DNA of 52,275 nucleotides from NCBI GenBank assembly GCA_937901905.1, contig CALDIF010000013.1, positions 1-52,275 on the forward strand, given 5' to 3'. The position numbers and the translations under genes are program-made. Below the pieces are notes generated by a model. It saw only the letters and a list, made by a program, of their open reading frames with translations, was not told the origin of the DNA and ran no database searches. This document shows positions 7,778 to 16,517 of this stretch, one piece after another. This stretch comes from an uncultured Porphyromonadaceae bacterium (GTDB lineage Bacteria; Bacteroidota; Bacteroidia; Bacteroidales; Muribaculaceae). Position 1 is the stretch's first letter; every line of letters starts with the position of its first letter.

Positions 7778-9085
7778 TTAGTTATTCGGGTTGATGAAGA
7801 CCTGTCGCCTCACGCGACGATAAAGCAGCGTCTGCACGATGCCGCGCGTGGCGAGGAACACAATATATGCGAGCCACAAGCGGTCGTTGCCCCAAGTGGC
7901 GGGAGACAGCCAAAACACGGCAAAGAACACGACAAATGCCACAAGCACGGCAACGAGCATGCCACGGGTGCGTGTCATGCCGATGTAGATGCCGTCCCAC
8001 ACGAATGCCGCCATTCCCGCAATCGGTATCAGCGCGCACCACAACCGATATTGCAACGCGGCTTCAATCACCGTGATGTCGTCGGTCAGCAATGAGAAAA
8101 TACTTTGAGGAAAGGCATACGCCACGGTAAACACCGCTGTGAACACCACTCCCCACAAGAACAGTCGCTTCACCGCCAATGCGAGCCGTTCGTTGTCTCC
8201 CTTGCCACAGTACTTGCCCACGATAGCCTCACCGGCAAATGCCACTCCGTCGAGGAAGTAACTGTAGAGGGTGAACATCTGCATTATCAGTGCGTTGACG
8301 GCAAGTAGCAAGTCGCCGCTGCGTGCCCCTACTGCCATGAAGAACAGCATCACCACCATCATCAACGCGCTGCGCACGAAGATGTCGCCGTTGACATTGA
8401 AGAACTTGCGCACATCATCGTGGCTGAGAGCCGTGCTCCAGCCCAAGTAGTGCTTGAGCCAGCCGTAGCGACGTGCCATAATCCACGCGCTGTAGCCCAG
8501 TCCCAACCACTCGGCAGCCACGGTTCCCACCGCGATGCCGGCAAAACCCATGTCGAAGCAGTACACAGCGATGAGGCTGATAATGATGTTCAACACGTTC
8601 ACCACGACCGACACTGCCATAGCGCGGTAACTGTCTTGCATGCCCAGCAACCACCCCTTGACAGCCATCATAACCAATAGGGGCGGTGCTCCCCAAATGC
8701 CGATATAGTAGTATGTCATGGCGAGACGGCGCACGTCGTCGCCCGGGCCGATTAACCACAAGGTGAACACTTGCAACGGCACTTGAAACAACAGTATACC
8801 CAAGGCGATTGCCAGTCCCAATAGTGATGACTGTTGCAAGATGCGTGCCTGTGCCATGCGGTCGCCCGTACCGTAGGCTTGTGCCGTGAGTCCGCTCGTT
8901 CCCATACGAAGGAAACCGAAGTTCCAATAAATCAAGTTAAACATCATTGCTCCCACCGAGATTGCACCGAGGTAAGCCGCTGCACCGAGGTGCCCGGCTA
9001 TTGCAGTGTCGAGCAGCCCGAGCAGTGGTATAGTGATATTGGCCACTATTGCCGGTAATGCTATTTTATAAATCTCGCGGTTCAA
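7778..9085 (-). CDS. MATE family efflux transporter (DinF-like)
   Basis: 435 residues with about 12 membrane segments. The N-terminus IYKIALPAIVANITIPLLGLLDTAIAGHLG is typical of the DinF branch of the MATE family, which exports cationic compounds in exchange for Na+ or H+. The substrate here is unknown. The reading frame begins with TTG at 9085: the codon before the next in-frame stop offers no ATG, and the next internal Met is at residue 47, inside conserved sequence. TTG is therefore the probable start. It is the first gene of a six-gene minus-strand run ending in alr. Confidence 0.9.
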   Translation of the reverse strand: MNREIYKIALPAIVANITIPLLGLLDTAIAGHLGAAAYLGAISVGAMMFNLIYWNFGFLRMGTSGLTAQAYGTGDRMAQARILQQSSLLGLAIALGILLFQVPLQVFTLWLIGPGDDVRRLAMTYYYIGIWGAPPLLVMMAVKGWLLGMQDSYRAMAVSVVVNVLNIIISLIAVYCFDMGFAGIAVGTVAAEWLGLGYSAWIMARRYGWLKHYLGWSTALSHDDVRKFFNVNGDIFVRSALMMVVMLFFMAVGARSGDLLLAVNALIMQMFTLYSYFLDGVAFAGEAIVGKYCGKGDNERLALAVKRLFLWGVVFTAVFTVAYAFPQSIFSLLTDDITVIEAALQYRLWCALIPIAGMAAFVWDGIYIGMTRTRGMLVAVLVAFVVFFAVFWLSPATWGNDRLWLAYIVFLATRGIVQTLLYRRVRRQVFINPNN

Positions 9086-9115
9086 TGTTTGTAGAACTTA
9101 AAAAGGCACTTGCCA

Positions 9116-9147
9116 CAAAAGTACAAAAAAACTTTATTCTATGCAAT
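9116..9147 (-). promoter_or_regulatory. Promoter of MATE-to-alr operon
   Basis: ATTG (9147-9144), 20-nt spacer, TACTTTTG (9123-9116) on the minus strand. It lies 31 bp before the MATE start and downstream of the LRR-gene terminator. Confidence 0.7.
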
Positions 9148-9186
9148 GTCCCGAGGCTCTCCTCAAAGTGACGACTTTGCAAAATT

Positions 9187-9237
9187 ACAAATTGACAAGT
9201 TGGCAAGCCCTCAGGACTTGCCAACTTGTCAATTTGT
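9187..9237 (-). terminator. 21-bp hairpin after LRR gene
   Basis: Perfect inverted repeat with 21-bp arms (9187-9207 and 9217-9237) and a 9-nt loop. On the minus strand it is followed by a T-rich AATTTTG stretch. It lies 30 bp after the LRR stop codon and isolates that gene from the MATE operon. Confidence 0.75.
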
Positions 9238-9266
9238 TGTGATGTAGGTTGAACTGTCAAGGTTAA

Positions 9267-12200
9267 TCATTCGTCGGGGTGAGCGAGAATGTAAGCGATG
9301 ATGACGTTAGCATCAGCCGCGTTCACCTTGTCATCGTTGTTCACGTCGTACTTCTTGTTGCCGTCGCCATCGGGGTGAGCGAGGATTTCGGCTATGACGA
9401 CGTTAGCATCGGCCGCGTTCACCTTGCCGTCGCCGTTCACGTCAAGCGGATTGATGCTTTCAAACTCGACAGTCCACTCCTCAACGTCGAGAGCCGCGTC
9501 GTTGTCACCGATGTAGAGCACCGCACTACCACCGGGGACGGTGTAACTCGTTTTGGGACGCTTAAAGGTTTGCGAACTCGCATCCCAATACCAACTGTGT
9601 TTCGCTGAGTCTCTCGTCATAACCCATTGCTTCCAATTCTCGGTGAGATAAAAATTCCAACCGCTGTCGTCGTCTTTGTCGCCCTCGTAAGGCTCGAGTT
9701 TGTAAATCTCGCCCGGGGTGAGTCCGGTAAGGATAACACCCAACTCGCAATAGTTGACGGTTCGGTCATCGAGTTTGGTGGTCTTGAGCACTTTCTTGTC
9801 AATGTCGTAATCGGTCACGAGGTAAGCGTCAAGACCGAGACCGATGTAGTCGACGGAGTTGAGGTAGCAACTGACGGGCTCAATCTCGTGTGTGGCACGA
9901 ATGAACGGGCGCAACTGTGAGGCGTATTCGCCGTCGTACATATCCCAATCCATCGCGTCATCGTAGATGGTGGCAAAGTGCGTATTATCAACGTAGAACT
10001 TGAAGTTGTCAGCATTGTGGTCAAAGATCGCGTATTCGAAAGCTGACACCGGATACAGGCTGCTCGGGGTGAGGATATCAACCTCGGGGCAATTGGCCAT
10101 ATTGGCGAAAGCAAGTTCACCAATGTTAAGAACCACATCGAAACTCAAGGGGTGAGTGACAGCACAACCGTTGAAAGCGTTAGCACCGATGGAGAGGATT
10201 GTTGAGGTGGAACCGTTAAAGTTAATTTCCTCAAGGTTGGGGGTGTCGGCAAACACGCTGTCACCGAGTGCCACCATCAGGTATTGCTTACCGGTGACCC
10301 TGTCGGTCTCGACAATGTCAAAATCAAAGCCGGTGGCTTTGTGAATGTTGGGGTGGTAGACATAAGTTGCCCATCCGTCAAAAGAAGTCTCTTCTTCGGT
10401 CTCGGGATCGGTGTATGTTCCGCTCGCATTTGATATGACTGTCATGTGGTAGTAGTTGACATCATAATAAGTGCTATATACAAAGTCGTAAGCACCCGCC
10501 TCAACCGTGTTTGATGTGAAGATAGTCTTGTACTGCTCGACATTGCCGGTCGGGACTAAGACTTTACCGTCGTCATCGATGCCGGCATGCTGGAAGTTCT
10601 CGGGCAACTTTGAGAACGGTATGTTCAAGTCAAGTTCTTTCATGCCGTAGCATGCGCCGGCAACATGATTGCCTATAGTCGTCACCGAACTCGGGATAAT
10701 CAAGCGCTCAATCTTATTGCAATTCCAGAAAGCATACGGGTCAATAGTCTTCAAGCCGTAGGGCAAAGCGACCGTGCCGGGCAAATTGGCGTATATGAAC
10801 GCGCGCTCACCGATGCTCGTGAGTTTGCCCTTACCGAAGTTGAACTTAGAGAGTCTGTTACTGCTACCGGCATTGAAAGCACGTGTTCCGATGGTCTCAA
10901 TGTTGGGCAAGTCAACGCTCGTTAAATAAAAGTCGCTATATGCGGCGTACTCGTTAATAGCACTCACGAGCCAACCGCCCGTAATAGAATGTTCGACAGT
11001 GCCTCTTAACGCGTATTCGCCGATTTGCTTCACGCCGTAGTTCTTGCCATAATAGGTTACCGTTGTGGGAATCTTGAAGCTACCGGTAATGTTCGACTCG
11101 GAGCCGTACAACAACTTGACGTAGCCGTCCACAGCGGCGGTATTGCCGTCCTCGTCGGTGTAGTTGTCCGAAGCGTTTTGAATCACGCTATAGTATGCCT
11201 CGCCGTAACCGTCAAGTGACCGGTGGAAGTCGTAAGACTGCAGGTTGTCGGGATTGCACGCTTTAAATCCGTCCCAACCGGCACTCTGGTAGTTGCCGCC
11301 CTTCATGTAGGGCACGTGCAGGTTGACATTCGGTACAATGGTGGCATAGTTACTACCGAAGAGGAAACTCATGCTCGTTACCGTGCCGGGAGGAGTGTCA
11401 AGGTTGATATATAAGTCGGTCAGGTTAGAGCAACCGCTCACGAAGTTACCCGAGCAAGACGTTACCGAACTCGGGATTACGAGCGTCTTCAATCCGGTCG
11501 CTGCGCCGAATGCGTAGAAACCGATAGACGTTACACCGTAAGGTATCTCCACTTTTTCTTGCAGTTTGGAGCATCCTTGGAATGCCCAACCGTCAATGGT
11601 GGTCAGTGTCGCGTTATCGGGGAATGCAACGAGGCTACGACCCTCGGGCTGGCGAACCAACCTCTTGTAATCCTTGCTGTAAAGTGTGCCGTAATAACTT
11701 GTGTAATTAGCATTCTCAGCATCGGCAACAATCGAAATCAAATTCTTGGCATAGTCGGCGGCATAATTGAATTTGGTCACCGAAGCCGGGAAGGTTAATC
11801 TGGTGAGCGGAGTGTAGGCTATCATTGAAGATCCCAATTCCTTAACACCGTTCATGATAGTGAAATCGGTGAGCTTTGAGCAACCGTAGAATGCCTGATA
11901 GCCGATAGAGTTAGTACACCTAACAACCGCTTTGGTGACATTGGTACAGTTCTTGAAAGCGCGTTCACCGATGTCGGTAAGGTCGGACACAGCACTCAAG
12001 TCAATATTGGTGATGGCCGTATTGCCGGCAGTACAATCGTCGGCAATACGGATTATGCGGAATCTAAGATAGGAATCGTATGTTCCGTTTGTCGGTCGGA
12101 AATCGGTTGTAGAACCGTTAACACCGGTAATCACCATACTGCGGCGTGTTGATGAGTATGCGCTATAGTCAAGCTGATCCTGTTCATCAATACAACCATA

Positions 12201-12815
12201 AAACCAACGGTCGTTGGAGTAGTAGATAGGGATGTCGTAACAGATGTTATCGGTAACGACCGATGAGAACATGGTGAAACCGGTCAACTGCTTGTATTCT
12301 GAGACATTCTTGTCACAGCCCTTCGGGATATGGAGGGTCATGTTCGAGTTACTCGGGAAGTTGTTGTTGTTGATAGCCGTCGGGTGCAGGCTTGAGAAGT
12401 AAACGTCCTGAAGTTTGGTACAGCCCAAGAAGATGTATTGATACATCGTTGTCGTCGAACTGGGAATATGCACCTCGGTAAGGTTGGAACAGCCGTTGAA
12501 CGCGTAACTCATGATGTAAGAGACACCCCATTCGATGCTGACTTTTGTAATTTTCGTGTTGTTCCTGAAGGCTTGATAGCCGATGCTCATTACACGATAA
12601 GTTGTACTGTTGTCAGGATTGGTAATCTTACCGGGGATGAACAGCGAAGTTGCCGACACACCGTCATTGCTCACACCGGTTACCGTAGCATTATTACTGC
12701 CATCAACGACTTTATAATGTAGAGAGCCTACATCAAACTCAATGTCAGCAGCACCGGCGACAAAGCCGATTGTTGACATCACTGTGAGAAACAGTAGTAA
12801 AATAGTTTTCTTCAT
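9267..12815 (-). CDS. BspA-like LRR surface protein with C-terminal dockerin
   Basis: 1,182 residues. A signal peptide covers residues 1-22. The body consists of irregular BspA-type (LRR_5) repeats with the usual IGxxAFxxCxxLxxxxIPSSVTxI pattern, in at least three blocks (about 60-160, 260-490 and 600-760, then 830-930). The last 59 residues are two dockerin type I repeats, DVNGDGKVNAADAN and DVNNDDKVNAADAN, with the Ca2+-binding D-x-N-x-D-G pattern. Such proteins are exported and often mediate adhesion or ligand binding. It has its own promoter and terminator. No cohesin is present in the window to receive the dockerin. Confidence 0.88.
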   Translation of the reverse strand: MKKTILLLFLTVMSTIGFVAGAADIEFDVGSLHYKVVDGSNNATVTGVSNDGVSATSLFIPGKITNPDNSTTYRVMSIGYQAFRNNTKITKVSIEWGVSYIMSYAFNGCSNLTEVHIPSSTTTMYQYIFLGCTKLQDVYFSSLHPTAINNNNFPSNSNMTLHIPKGCDKNVSEYKQLTGFTMFSSVVTDNICYDIPIYYSNDRWFYGCIDEQDQLDYSAYSSTRRSMVITGVNGSTTDFRPTNGTYDSYLRFRIIRIADDCTAGNTAITNIDLSAVSDLTDIGERAFKNCTNVTKAVVRCTNSIGYQAFYGCSKLTDFTIMNGVKELGSSMIAYTPLTRLTFPASVTKFNYAADYAKNLISIVADAENANYTSYYGTLYSKDYKRLVRQPEGRSLVAFPDNATLTTIDGWAFQGCSKLQEKVEIPYGVTSIGFYAFGAATGLKTLVIPSSVTSCSGNFVSGCSNLTDLYINLDTPPGTVTSMSFLFGSNYATIVPNVNLHVPYMKGGNYQSAGWDGFKACNPDNLQSYDFHRSLDGYGEAYYSVIQNASDNYTDEDGNTAAVDGYVKLLYGSESNITGSFKIPTTVTYYGKNYGVKQIGEYALRGTVEHSITGGWLVSAINEYAAYSDFYLTSVDLPNIETIGTRAFNAGSSNRLSKFNFGKGKLTSIGERAFIYANLPGTVALPYGLKTIDPYAFWNCNKIERLIIPSSVTTIGNHVAGACYGMKELDLNIPFSKLPENFQHAGIDDDGKVLVPTGNVEQYKTIFTSNTVEAGAYDFVYSTYYDVNYYHMTVISNASGTYTDPETEEETSFDGWATYVYHPNIHKATGFDFDIVETDRVTGKQYLMVALGDSVFADTPNLEEINFNGSTSTILSIGANAFNGCAVTHPLSFDVVLNIGELAFANMANCPEVDILTPSSLYPVSAFEYAIFDHNADNFKFYVDNTHFATIYDDAMDWDMYDGEYASQLRPFIRATHEIEPVSCYLNSVDYIGLGLDAYLVTDYDIDKKVLKTTKLDDRTVNYCELGVILTGLTPGEIYKLEPYEGDKDDDSGWNFYLTENWKQWVMTRDSAKHSWYWDASSQTFKRPKTSYTVPGGSAVLYIGDNDAALDVEEWTVEFESINPLDVNGDGKVNAADANVVIAEILAHPDGDGNKKYDVNNDDKVNAADANVIIAYILAHPDE

Positions 12816-12860
12816 AATGGTTGAAATTTGAAAACAACATTAATTGGTGTAAATAATGTG

Positions 12861-12892
12861 CAAAGTTAAAAATAAATCTGATAAAGCACAAA
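12861..12892 (-). promoter_or_regulatory. Promoter of LRR gene
   Basis: TTTG (12892-12889), 20-nt spacer, TAACTTTG (12868-12861) on the minus strand, 45 bp before the ATG. The rest of the interval to 13149 has no gene; it holds AT-rich sequence and the tandem repeat at 13050-13091. Confidence 0.75.
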
Positions 12893-13049
12893 AACGTACT
12901 CAAAAATTCTTAAAATTCTTAAAAAACATGCGCGACAAAGTTAGAAAAGTTATAAGAAGTGAAACGTCTTCTTTCTCGTTAGCCACATAATGATTTTTTA
13001 TGCGTTGAGGTCGGGATGTCTCACTTTGGCGGCGAGGCATTCAAACAGG

Positions 13050-13091
13050 TTATCGTTTTGACAATATGATTTATCGTTTTGACGATATGAT
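13050..13091. repeat. Tandem 2 x 21-bp repeat with palindromic core
   Basis: TTATCGTTTTGACAATATGA plus T (13050-13070) is repeated directly at 13071-13091 with one change. The second copy contains TATCGT-TTTG-ACGATA, a perfect 6-bp inverted repeat. It lies 59 bp beyond the recG stop codon. It could be a protein-binding site or part of recG transcript termination; there is no clear U-tract. Confidence 0.5.
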
Positions 13092-13149
13092 AAAGTTCAA
13101 TCTGTGTGAGGTCGTTTTTCGAGAAAAAGACGTACGGGGTGTAGCGCAG

Positions 13150-15249
13150 TTAACTGATAAGGCTCCAATCGTGGGTCTTGTCGAAAGTGAGGTGAATTTC
13201 GCGGTCAAGGCGTGAGCCCTCGGGCGACGTGAGTTGCGGGTCGTGTTCGAGCCACTGTTCGGCATCATCGCGCGCTATGGTCACGATGGGACCGTCGTGA
13301 CTGAGGTCTGCCACTCGCAGGTTGAAAGCGATGCCGCTCTGCATCGTACCCTCGATGTCGCCGGGGCCGCGCAGGCGCATATCCTCTTCGGCTACTACAA
13401 AGCCGTCGTTAGTGCTCGTCATGACCTGCAAGCGATGGCGCGTGTTGCCACTCAACTTGTTGTGCGACATCAAGATGCAGTAACTGCGTTCGGCACCGCG
13501 TCCCACGCGACCGCGCAGTTGATGCAATTGCGATAAGCCGAAACGCTCGGCGTTCTCAATCACCATGACTGTGGCGTCGGGTACATTCACACCGACTTCA
13601 ATAACCGTTGTTGCAACGAGTATGTTGGCGACACCGGTGGCAAACAATTCCATTTGGCGGTCCTTCTCGGCGGGTTTCATTCGCCCGTGTACCATGGCAA
13701 CACGGTAGTGTGGAAAAGTCTCGCACATCATCTCGTAGCCTCGTTCCACGGCGAGCAAATCAAGTTTTTCGTTTTCCTCGATTAGCGGATAGACGATATA
13801 AGCCTGTCGCCCCTCGGCAAGTTGGGTGCCAATGAAACGGTTAACCTGTTCACGATTGTCGCCTGTTCGCATCACAGTCTGTACCGGTTTGCGTCCCGGA
13901 GGCAGTTCGTCAATGATGCTCACGTCAAGGTCGCCGTAAACGGTCATTGCCAAAGTGCGCGGTATGGGGGTCGCCGTCATTACCAGCACGTGGGGTGGGG
14001 TGGCACTCTTGCCCCACATCTTGGCGCGCTGGGCGACACCGAAGCGGTGCTGCTCGTCTATCACCGCGAGCCCCAAGTTGCGCCACTGCACCGTGTCCTC
14101 AAGTAGGGCATGGGTGCCTATCAAAATTTGCAACTCGCCTGACTGCAGGCTGTTATGGATTTCCTCGCGAGCCTTCTTGCGCGTGCTGCCGGTGAGCAAC
14201 GCCACCTTGATACCGAGCCTGCCCGCCCACTCGCTCACCGTGGTGTAGTGCTGTCCGGCAAGTATCTCGGTAGGTGCCATGATGCACGCCTGGTAGCCGT
14301 TATCGAGTGCCAACAGCGCAGCCATGAAAGCCACTATCGTCTTGCCCGAGCCGACATCGCCCTGCAGCAAGCGGTTCATCTGGCGACCGCTACCCATGTC
14401 GGCGCGCATTTCGCGCAACACACGCTTTTGTGCGCCGGTCAGGTCAAAAGGTAACACGTCGCGGTAGAAGGTGTTGAACAGGTCGCCGACCCGAGCGAAC
14501 ACGTTGCCACGCACTCGCTCGTTGCGCCCTGTCACATAGCGCAAGATGTTGAGTTCGAGCAAAAACAGTTCCTCGTATTTCATCGTCAACTGTGCGCGTT
14601 GCAGTTGGGCTGCATCGTGGGGCATGTGCATGGCGCGTATTGCCTCGGCGCGGTGCATCAGTCGTCGGTTGGCAATTACCGATGCCGGTAACACATCAGG
14701 CAACGCTTGCGCTTGAGGTGTACTGAGCGCGGTTGCAATTAATTGTTGCACAACGCGTTGTGTAATATGCGCATTGGTGAGACGTTCGGTGAGGCTGTAA
14801 ATGCCGTGCAATCCTCCGGCACTCGCGCGACTGTTGTCGGCGGCATCGACCTCGGGATGTATCATATTGACCTTGCCGTTGAACTCGCTCGGCTTGCCGA
14901 ACAGGACGTACTCGGTGCCCGTGTGTAGCGTGCGAGCCACGCTCTTGGCACGGTTGAACCACACCACCTCGAGTGTCGCCGTGCCATCGGTGAATAGTGC
15001 TTGCAAGCGCATGCGTGCTCCCTCACCGTGGGTGGCAAAGGAGATGAACCGCCCTTTGAGTTGAATATAGGGCATGTCGGCTGTCACGTCCGCAACGCGA
15101 TGTATCGTGCTGCGGTCGATGTGGCGAAATGGAAAATACATCAGCAAGTCGTAGTAAGAGGCAATGCCCAACTCGCTGCGTAGCGTCTTGGCTCGTTTGG
15201 GTCCCACGCCGTGCAGATATTGTATGTCAAGGTCGCGCAGGTCAGCCAT
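13150..15249 (-). CDS. recG: ATP-dependent DNA helicase RecG
   Basis: 699 residues, the usual length. RecG reverses stalled replication forks and branch-migrates Holliday junctions. Visible: N-terminal helix-hairpin-like start (IQYLHGVGPKRAKTLRSELGI), OB-fold wedge region, Walker A GDVGSGKT, DEQH box in VIDEQHRFG, the TATPIPRT motif III, and motif VI QLRGRVGRG. The start is the ATG at 15249 (MADLRDLD); the frame is open for 104 more codons upstream, but those overlap ispD and are not family-like. The ATG overlaps the end of ispD by 8 bp, so the two genes form an operon. Confidence 0.96.
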   Translation of the reverse strand: MADLRDLDIQYLHGVGPKRAKTLRSELGIASYYDLLMYFPFRHIDRSTIHRVADVTADMPYIQLKGRFISFATHGEGARMRLQALFTDGTATLEVVWFNRAKSVARTLHTGTEYVLFGKPSEFNGKVNMIHPEVDAADNSRASAGGLHGIYSLTERLTNAHITQRVVQQLIATALSTPQAQALPDVLPASVIANRRLMHRAEAIRAMHMPHDAAQLQRAQLTMKYEELFLLELNILRYVTGRNERVRGNVFARVGDLFNTFYRDVLPFDLTGAQKRVLREMRADMGSGRQMNRLLQGDVGSGKTIVAFMAALLALDNGYQACIMAPTEILAGQHYTTVSEWAGRLGIKVALLTGSTRKKAREEIHNSLQSGELQILIGTHALLEDTVQWRNLGLAVIDEQHRFGVAQRAKMWGKSATPPHVLVMTATPIPRTLAMTVYGDLDVSIIDELPPGRKPVQTVMRTGDNREQVNRFIGTQLAEGRQAYIVYPLIEENEKLDLLAVERGYEMMCETFPHYRVAMVHGRMKPAEKDRQMELFATGVANILVATTVIEVGVNVPDATVMVIENAERFGLSQLHQLRGRVGRGAERSYCILMSHNKLSGNTRHRLQVMTSTNDGFVVAEEDMRLRGPGDIEGTMQSGIAFNLRVADLSHDGPIVTIARDDAEQWLEHDPQLTSPEGSRLDREIHLTFDKTHDWSLIS

Positions 15250-15943
15250 TTTGTCGTGACTTGATGATAGCCTCGGCTGTGGCGAGGTCAATGTGATGTG
15301 TGATTTTGATGTTGCTCGGGTCTCCCGGCACGGTGACGACTGTTCCACCGGCGGCTTCAATGACCGACGCGTCGTCAGTAAGGGTGTCGTTGTAGGGCAC
15401 GAGGTCGAAGTAGGCGTGTCGCAACTGCATCGCGTCGCACCCTTGGGGCGTTTGCACTGCAACGAGTGTCTTGCGGTCAACGGCGACTGTAGCGGCCCCG
15501 GTGACGCGTCGCACGCTATCGGTGAGAGGTACAACCGGTACAGCAGCGTGGCGACTGTCAATCACCGCGTTGCGCACTGTGCGTATCAATGCCGGTGTTG
15601 CCAACGGTCGCACGGCATCGTGCACGAGAACCACATCACCGACTTGCATCGCGCCGGCAGCGTCAAGCCCGTTGTACACGCTGTGATAGCGAGTGGCACC
15701 GCCGGTGGCTACACTGTGGGGCACGGTGACACGGTGTTGTGCCACGATGTCGCGCCACGTGTCGTGCTGGTCGGCGGGCAGCACCACGATGATGTCGTGG
15801 TCAACGTCGCTGAGAGCGTCGTGCATGGCAAGCACGCTGTGAAGCATCACCGGTAATCCGGCGAGTGACACGAATTGCTTGGGCACAGCCGAACCGAATC
15901 GCGTTCCGCTACCGCCGGCGACTATGATTGCAAACGTTTTCAT
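15242..15943 (-). CDS. ispD: 2-C-methyl-D-erythritol 4-phosphate cytidylyltransferase
   Basis: 233 residues. IspD couples CTP and MEP to CDP-ME in the non-mevalonate isoprenoid pathway. The nucleotide-binding N-terminus AIIVAGGSGTRFGSAVPKQF is clear, as are VLVHDAVRPLATPALI and the C-terminal TDDASVIEAAG ... GDPSNIKIT segment. The ATG at 15943 is chosen because the protein begins right before the family motif; ten upstream codons in frame would run into the promoter. It has a promoter 28 bp upstream and is coupled to recG. Confidence 0.95.
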   Translation of the reverse strand: MKTFAIIVAGGSGTRFGSAVPKQFVSLAGLPVMLHSVLAMHDALSDVDHDIIVVLPADQHDTWRDIVAQHRVTVPHSVATGGATRYHSVYNGLDAAGAMQVGDVVLVHDAVRPLATPALIRTVRNAVIDSRHAAVPVVPLTDSVRRVTGAATVAVDRKTLVAVQTPQGCDAMQLRHAYFDLVPYNDTLTDDASVIEAAGGTVVTVPGDPSNIKITHHIDLATAEAIIKSRQNG

Positions 15944-15970
15944 AATTATAAACACACGGTTTCGAGGCCG

Positions 15971-16002
15971 CAAATTTACTAAAATCGACTGAATATAACA
16001 AA
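15971..16002 (-). promoter_or_regulatory. Promoter of ispD-recG
   Basis: TTTG (16002-15999), 20-nt spacer, TAAATTTG (15978-15971) on the minus strand. The -33 box overlaps the T-rich end of the hairpin at 16005-16035, so the upstream short transcript ends exactly where this promoter begins. Confidence 0.7.
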
Positions 16003-16087
16003 ATAAGAAGGAATTTCTCGCCGAAATTCCTTCTTAGGTTTCAATAGGTAGAATTTTTAAGGTGAAAAAGATTGTTTTAGGTTTACG
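16001..16087 (-). ncRNA. Candidate small RNA upstream of ispD
   Basis: A promoter (16092-16123) is followed about 85 nt later by a perfect 13-bp hairpin (arms 16005-16017 and 16023-16035, loop TCGCC on the plus strand) and a T-rich run on the minus strand. No start codon or open frame lies between, and ispD has its own promoter after the hairpin. This promoter-to-terminator unit looks like an independent small RNA. Its layout (TTTTTCA near the 5' end, ATTGA in the middle, terminator with a G-rich GNGA-type loop) resembles the candidate at 29273-29343. An ispD leader with attenuation is the alternative. Confidence 0.5.
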
Positions 16088-16091
16088 CCTG

Positions 16092-16123
16092 CAAATGTAG
16101 TACCATTTTTCGGACTGTGCAAG
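16092..16123 (-). promoter_or_regulatory. Promoter of candidate small RNA
   Basis: CTTG (16123-16120), 20-nt spacer, TACATTTG (16099-16092) on the minus strand. It drives transcription toward the hairpin at 16035-16005. Confidence 0.65.
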
Positions 16124-16381
16124 TGGGTTGTTCATTATTTTCGCGAAAATGTAGAATTTTTAACACTTGCAATCGTTTTCATTGACTTGCAGTCGCAAAA
16201 ATGCCGGCTTTTCGCGCTGCCGAGGCGGTGTGCTTGCCCGTGTACCCGACCCCTATTGCTCGCGCTCGTTGTATCTTCGCTTAATCCCGTTGTCCTTGCC
16301 GCTCACCCTCATCGTCATTACCGAAACAGGTAAGAGCCGGGTGTTGCGATTGGCTTAGGTGCGGCGGAAGCGTCACCATGT

Positions 16382-16401
16382 CAACTTGTTGCAACTTGTT
16401 G
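16382..16401. repeat. Tandem decamer CAACTTGTTG x2
   Basis: CAACTTGTTG occurs twice in direct succession (16382-16391, 16392-16401), ending 9 bp before the -33 box of the M6 protease promoter. The position would suit an activator site. The rest of 16124-16381 shows no convincing gene or repeat. Confidence 0.4.
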
Positions 16402-16410
16402 GGCGGTTTT

Positions 16411-16442
16411 CTTGAAAAATTGATATATTTTTAGTAACTTTG
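16411..16442 (+). promoter_or_regulatory. Promoter of M6 protease operon
   Basis: CTTG (16411-16414), 20-nt spacer, TAACTTTG (16435-16442), leaving a leader of roughly 70 nt before the ATG at 16518. Confidence 0.75.
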
Positions 16443-16517
16443 CACTTTCGTGAAAATATAAATTATCATTAACGTATAGCAAGCCAATCTCTTGCAAAAC
16501 CCGATTCATATAAAAAG

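Noticed and set aside
9267..12815. LRR and dockerin repeats considered as a DNA repeat array or CRISPR
   Set aside because: Periodicity is at protein level with divergent DNA; there are no constant repeats with unique spacers. No CRISPR array was seen anywhere in the window.
15250..15561. N-terminal extension of recG by 104 codons
   Set aside because: It overlaps ispD, is low-complexity Ser/Thr/Pro/Arg, and RecG family sequence begins at the ATG at 15249.
16167..16358. 63-codon plus-strand frame in the intergenic region
   Set aside because: No promoter nearby, composition unlike the neighbours, and no recognisable domain.
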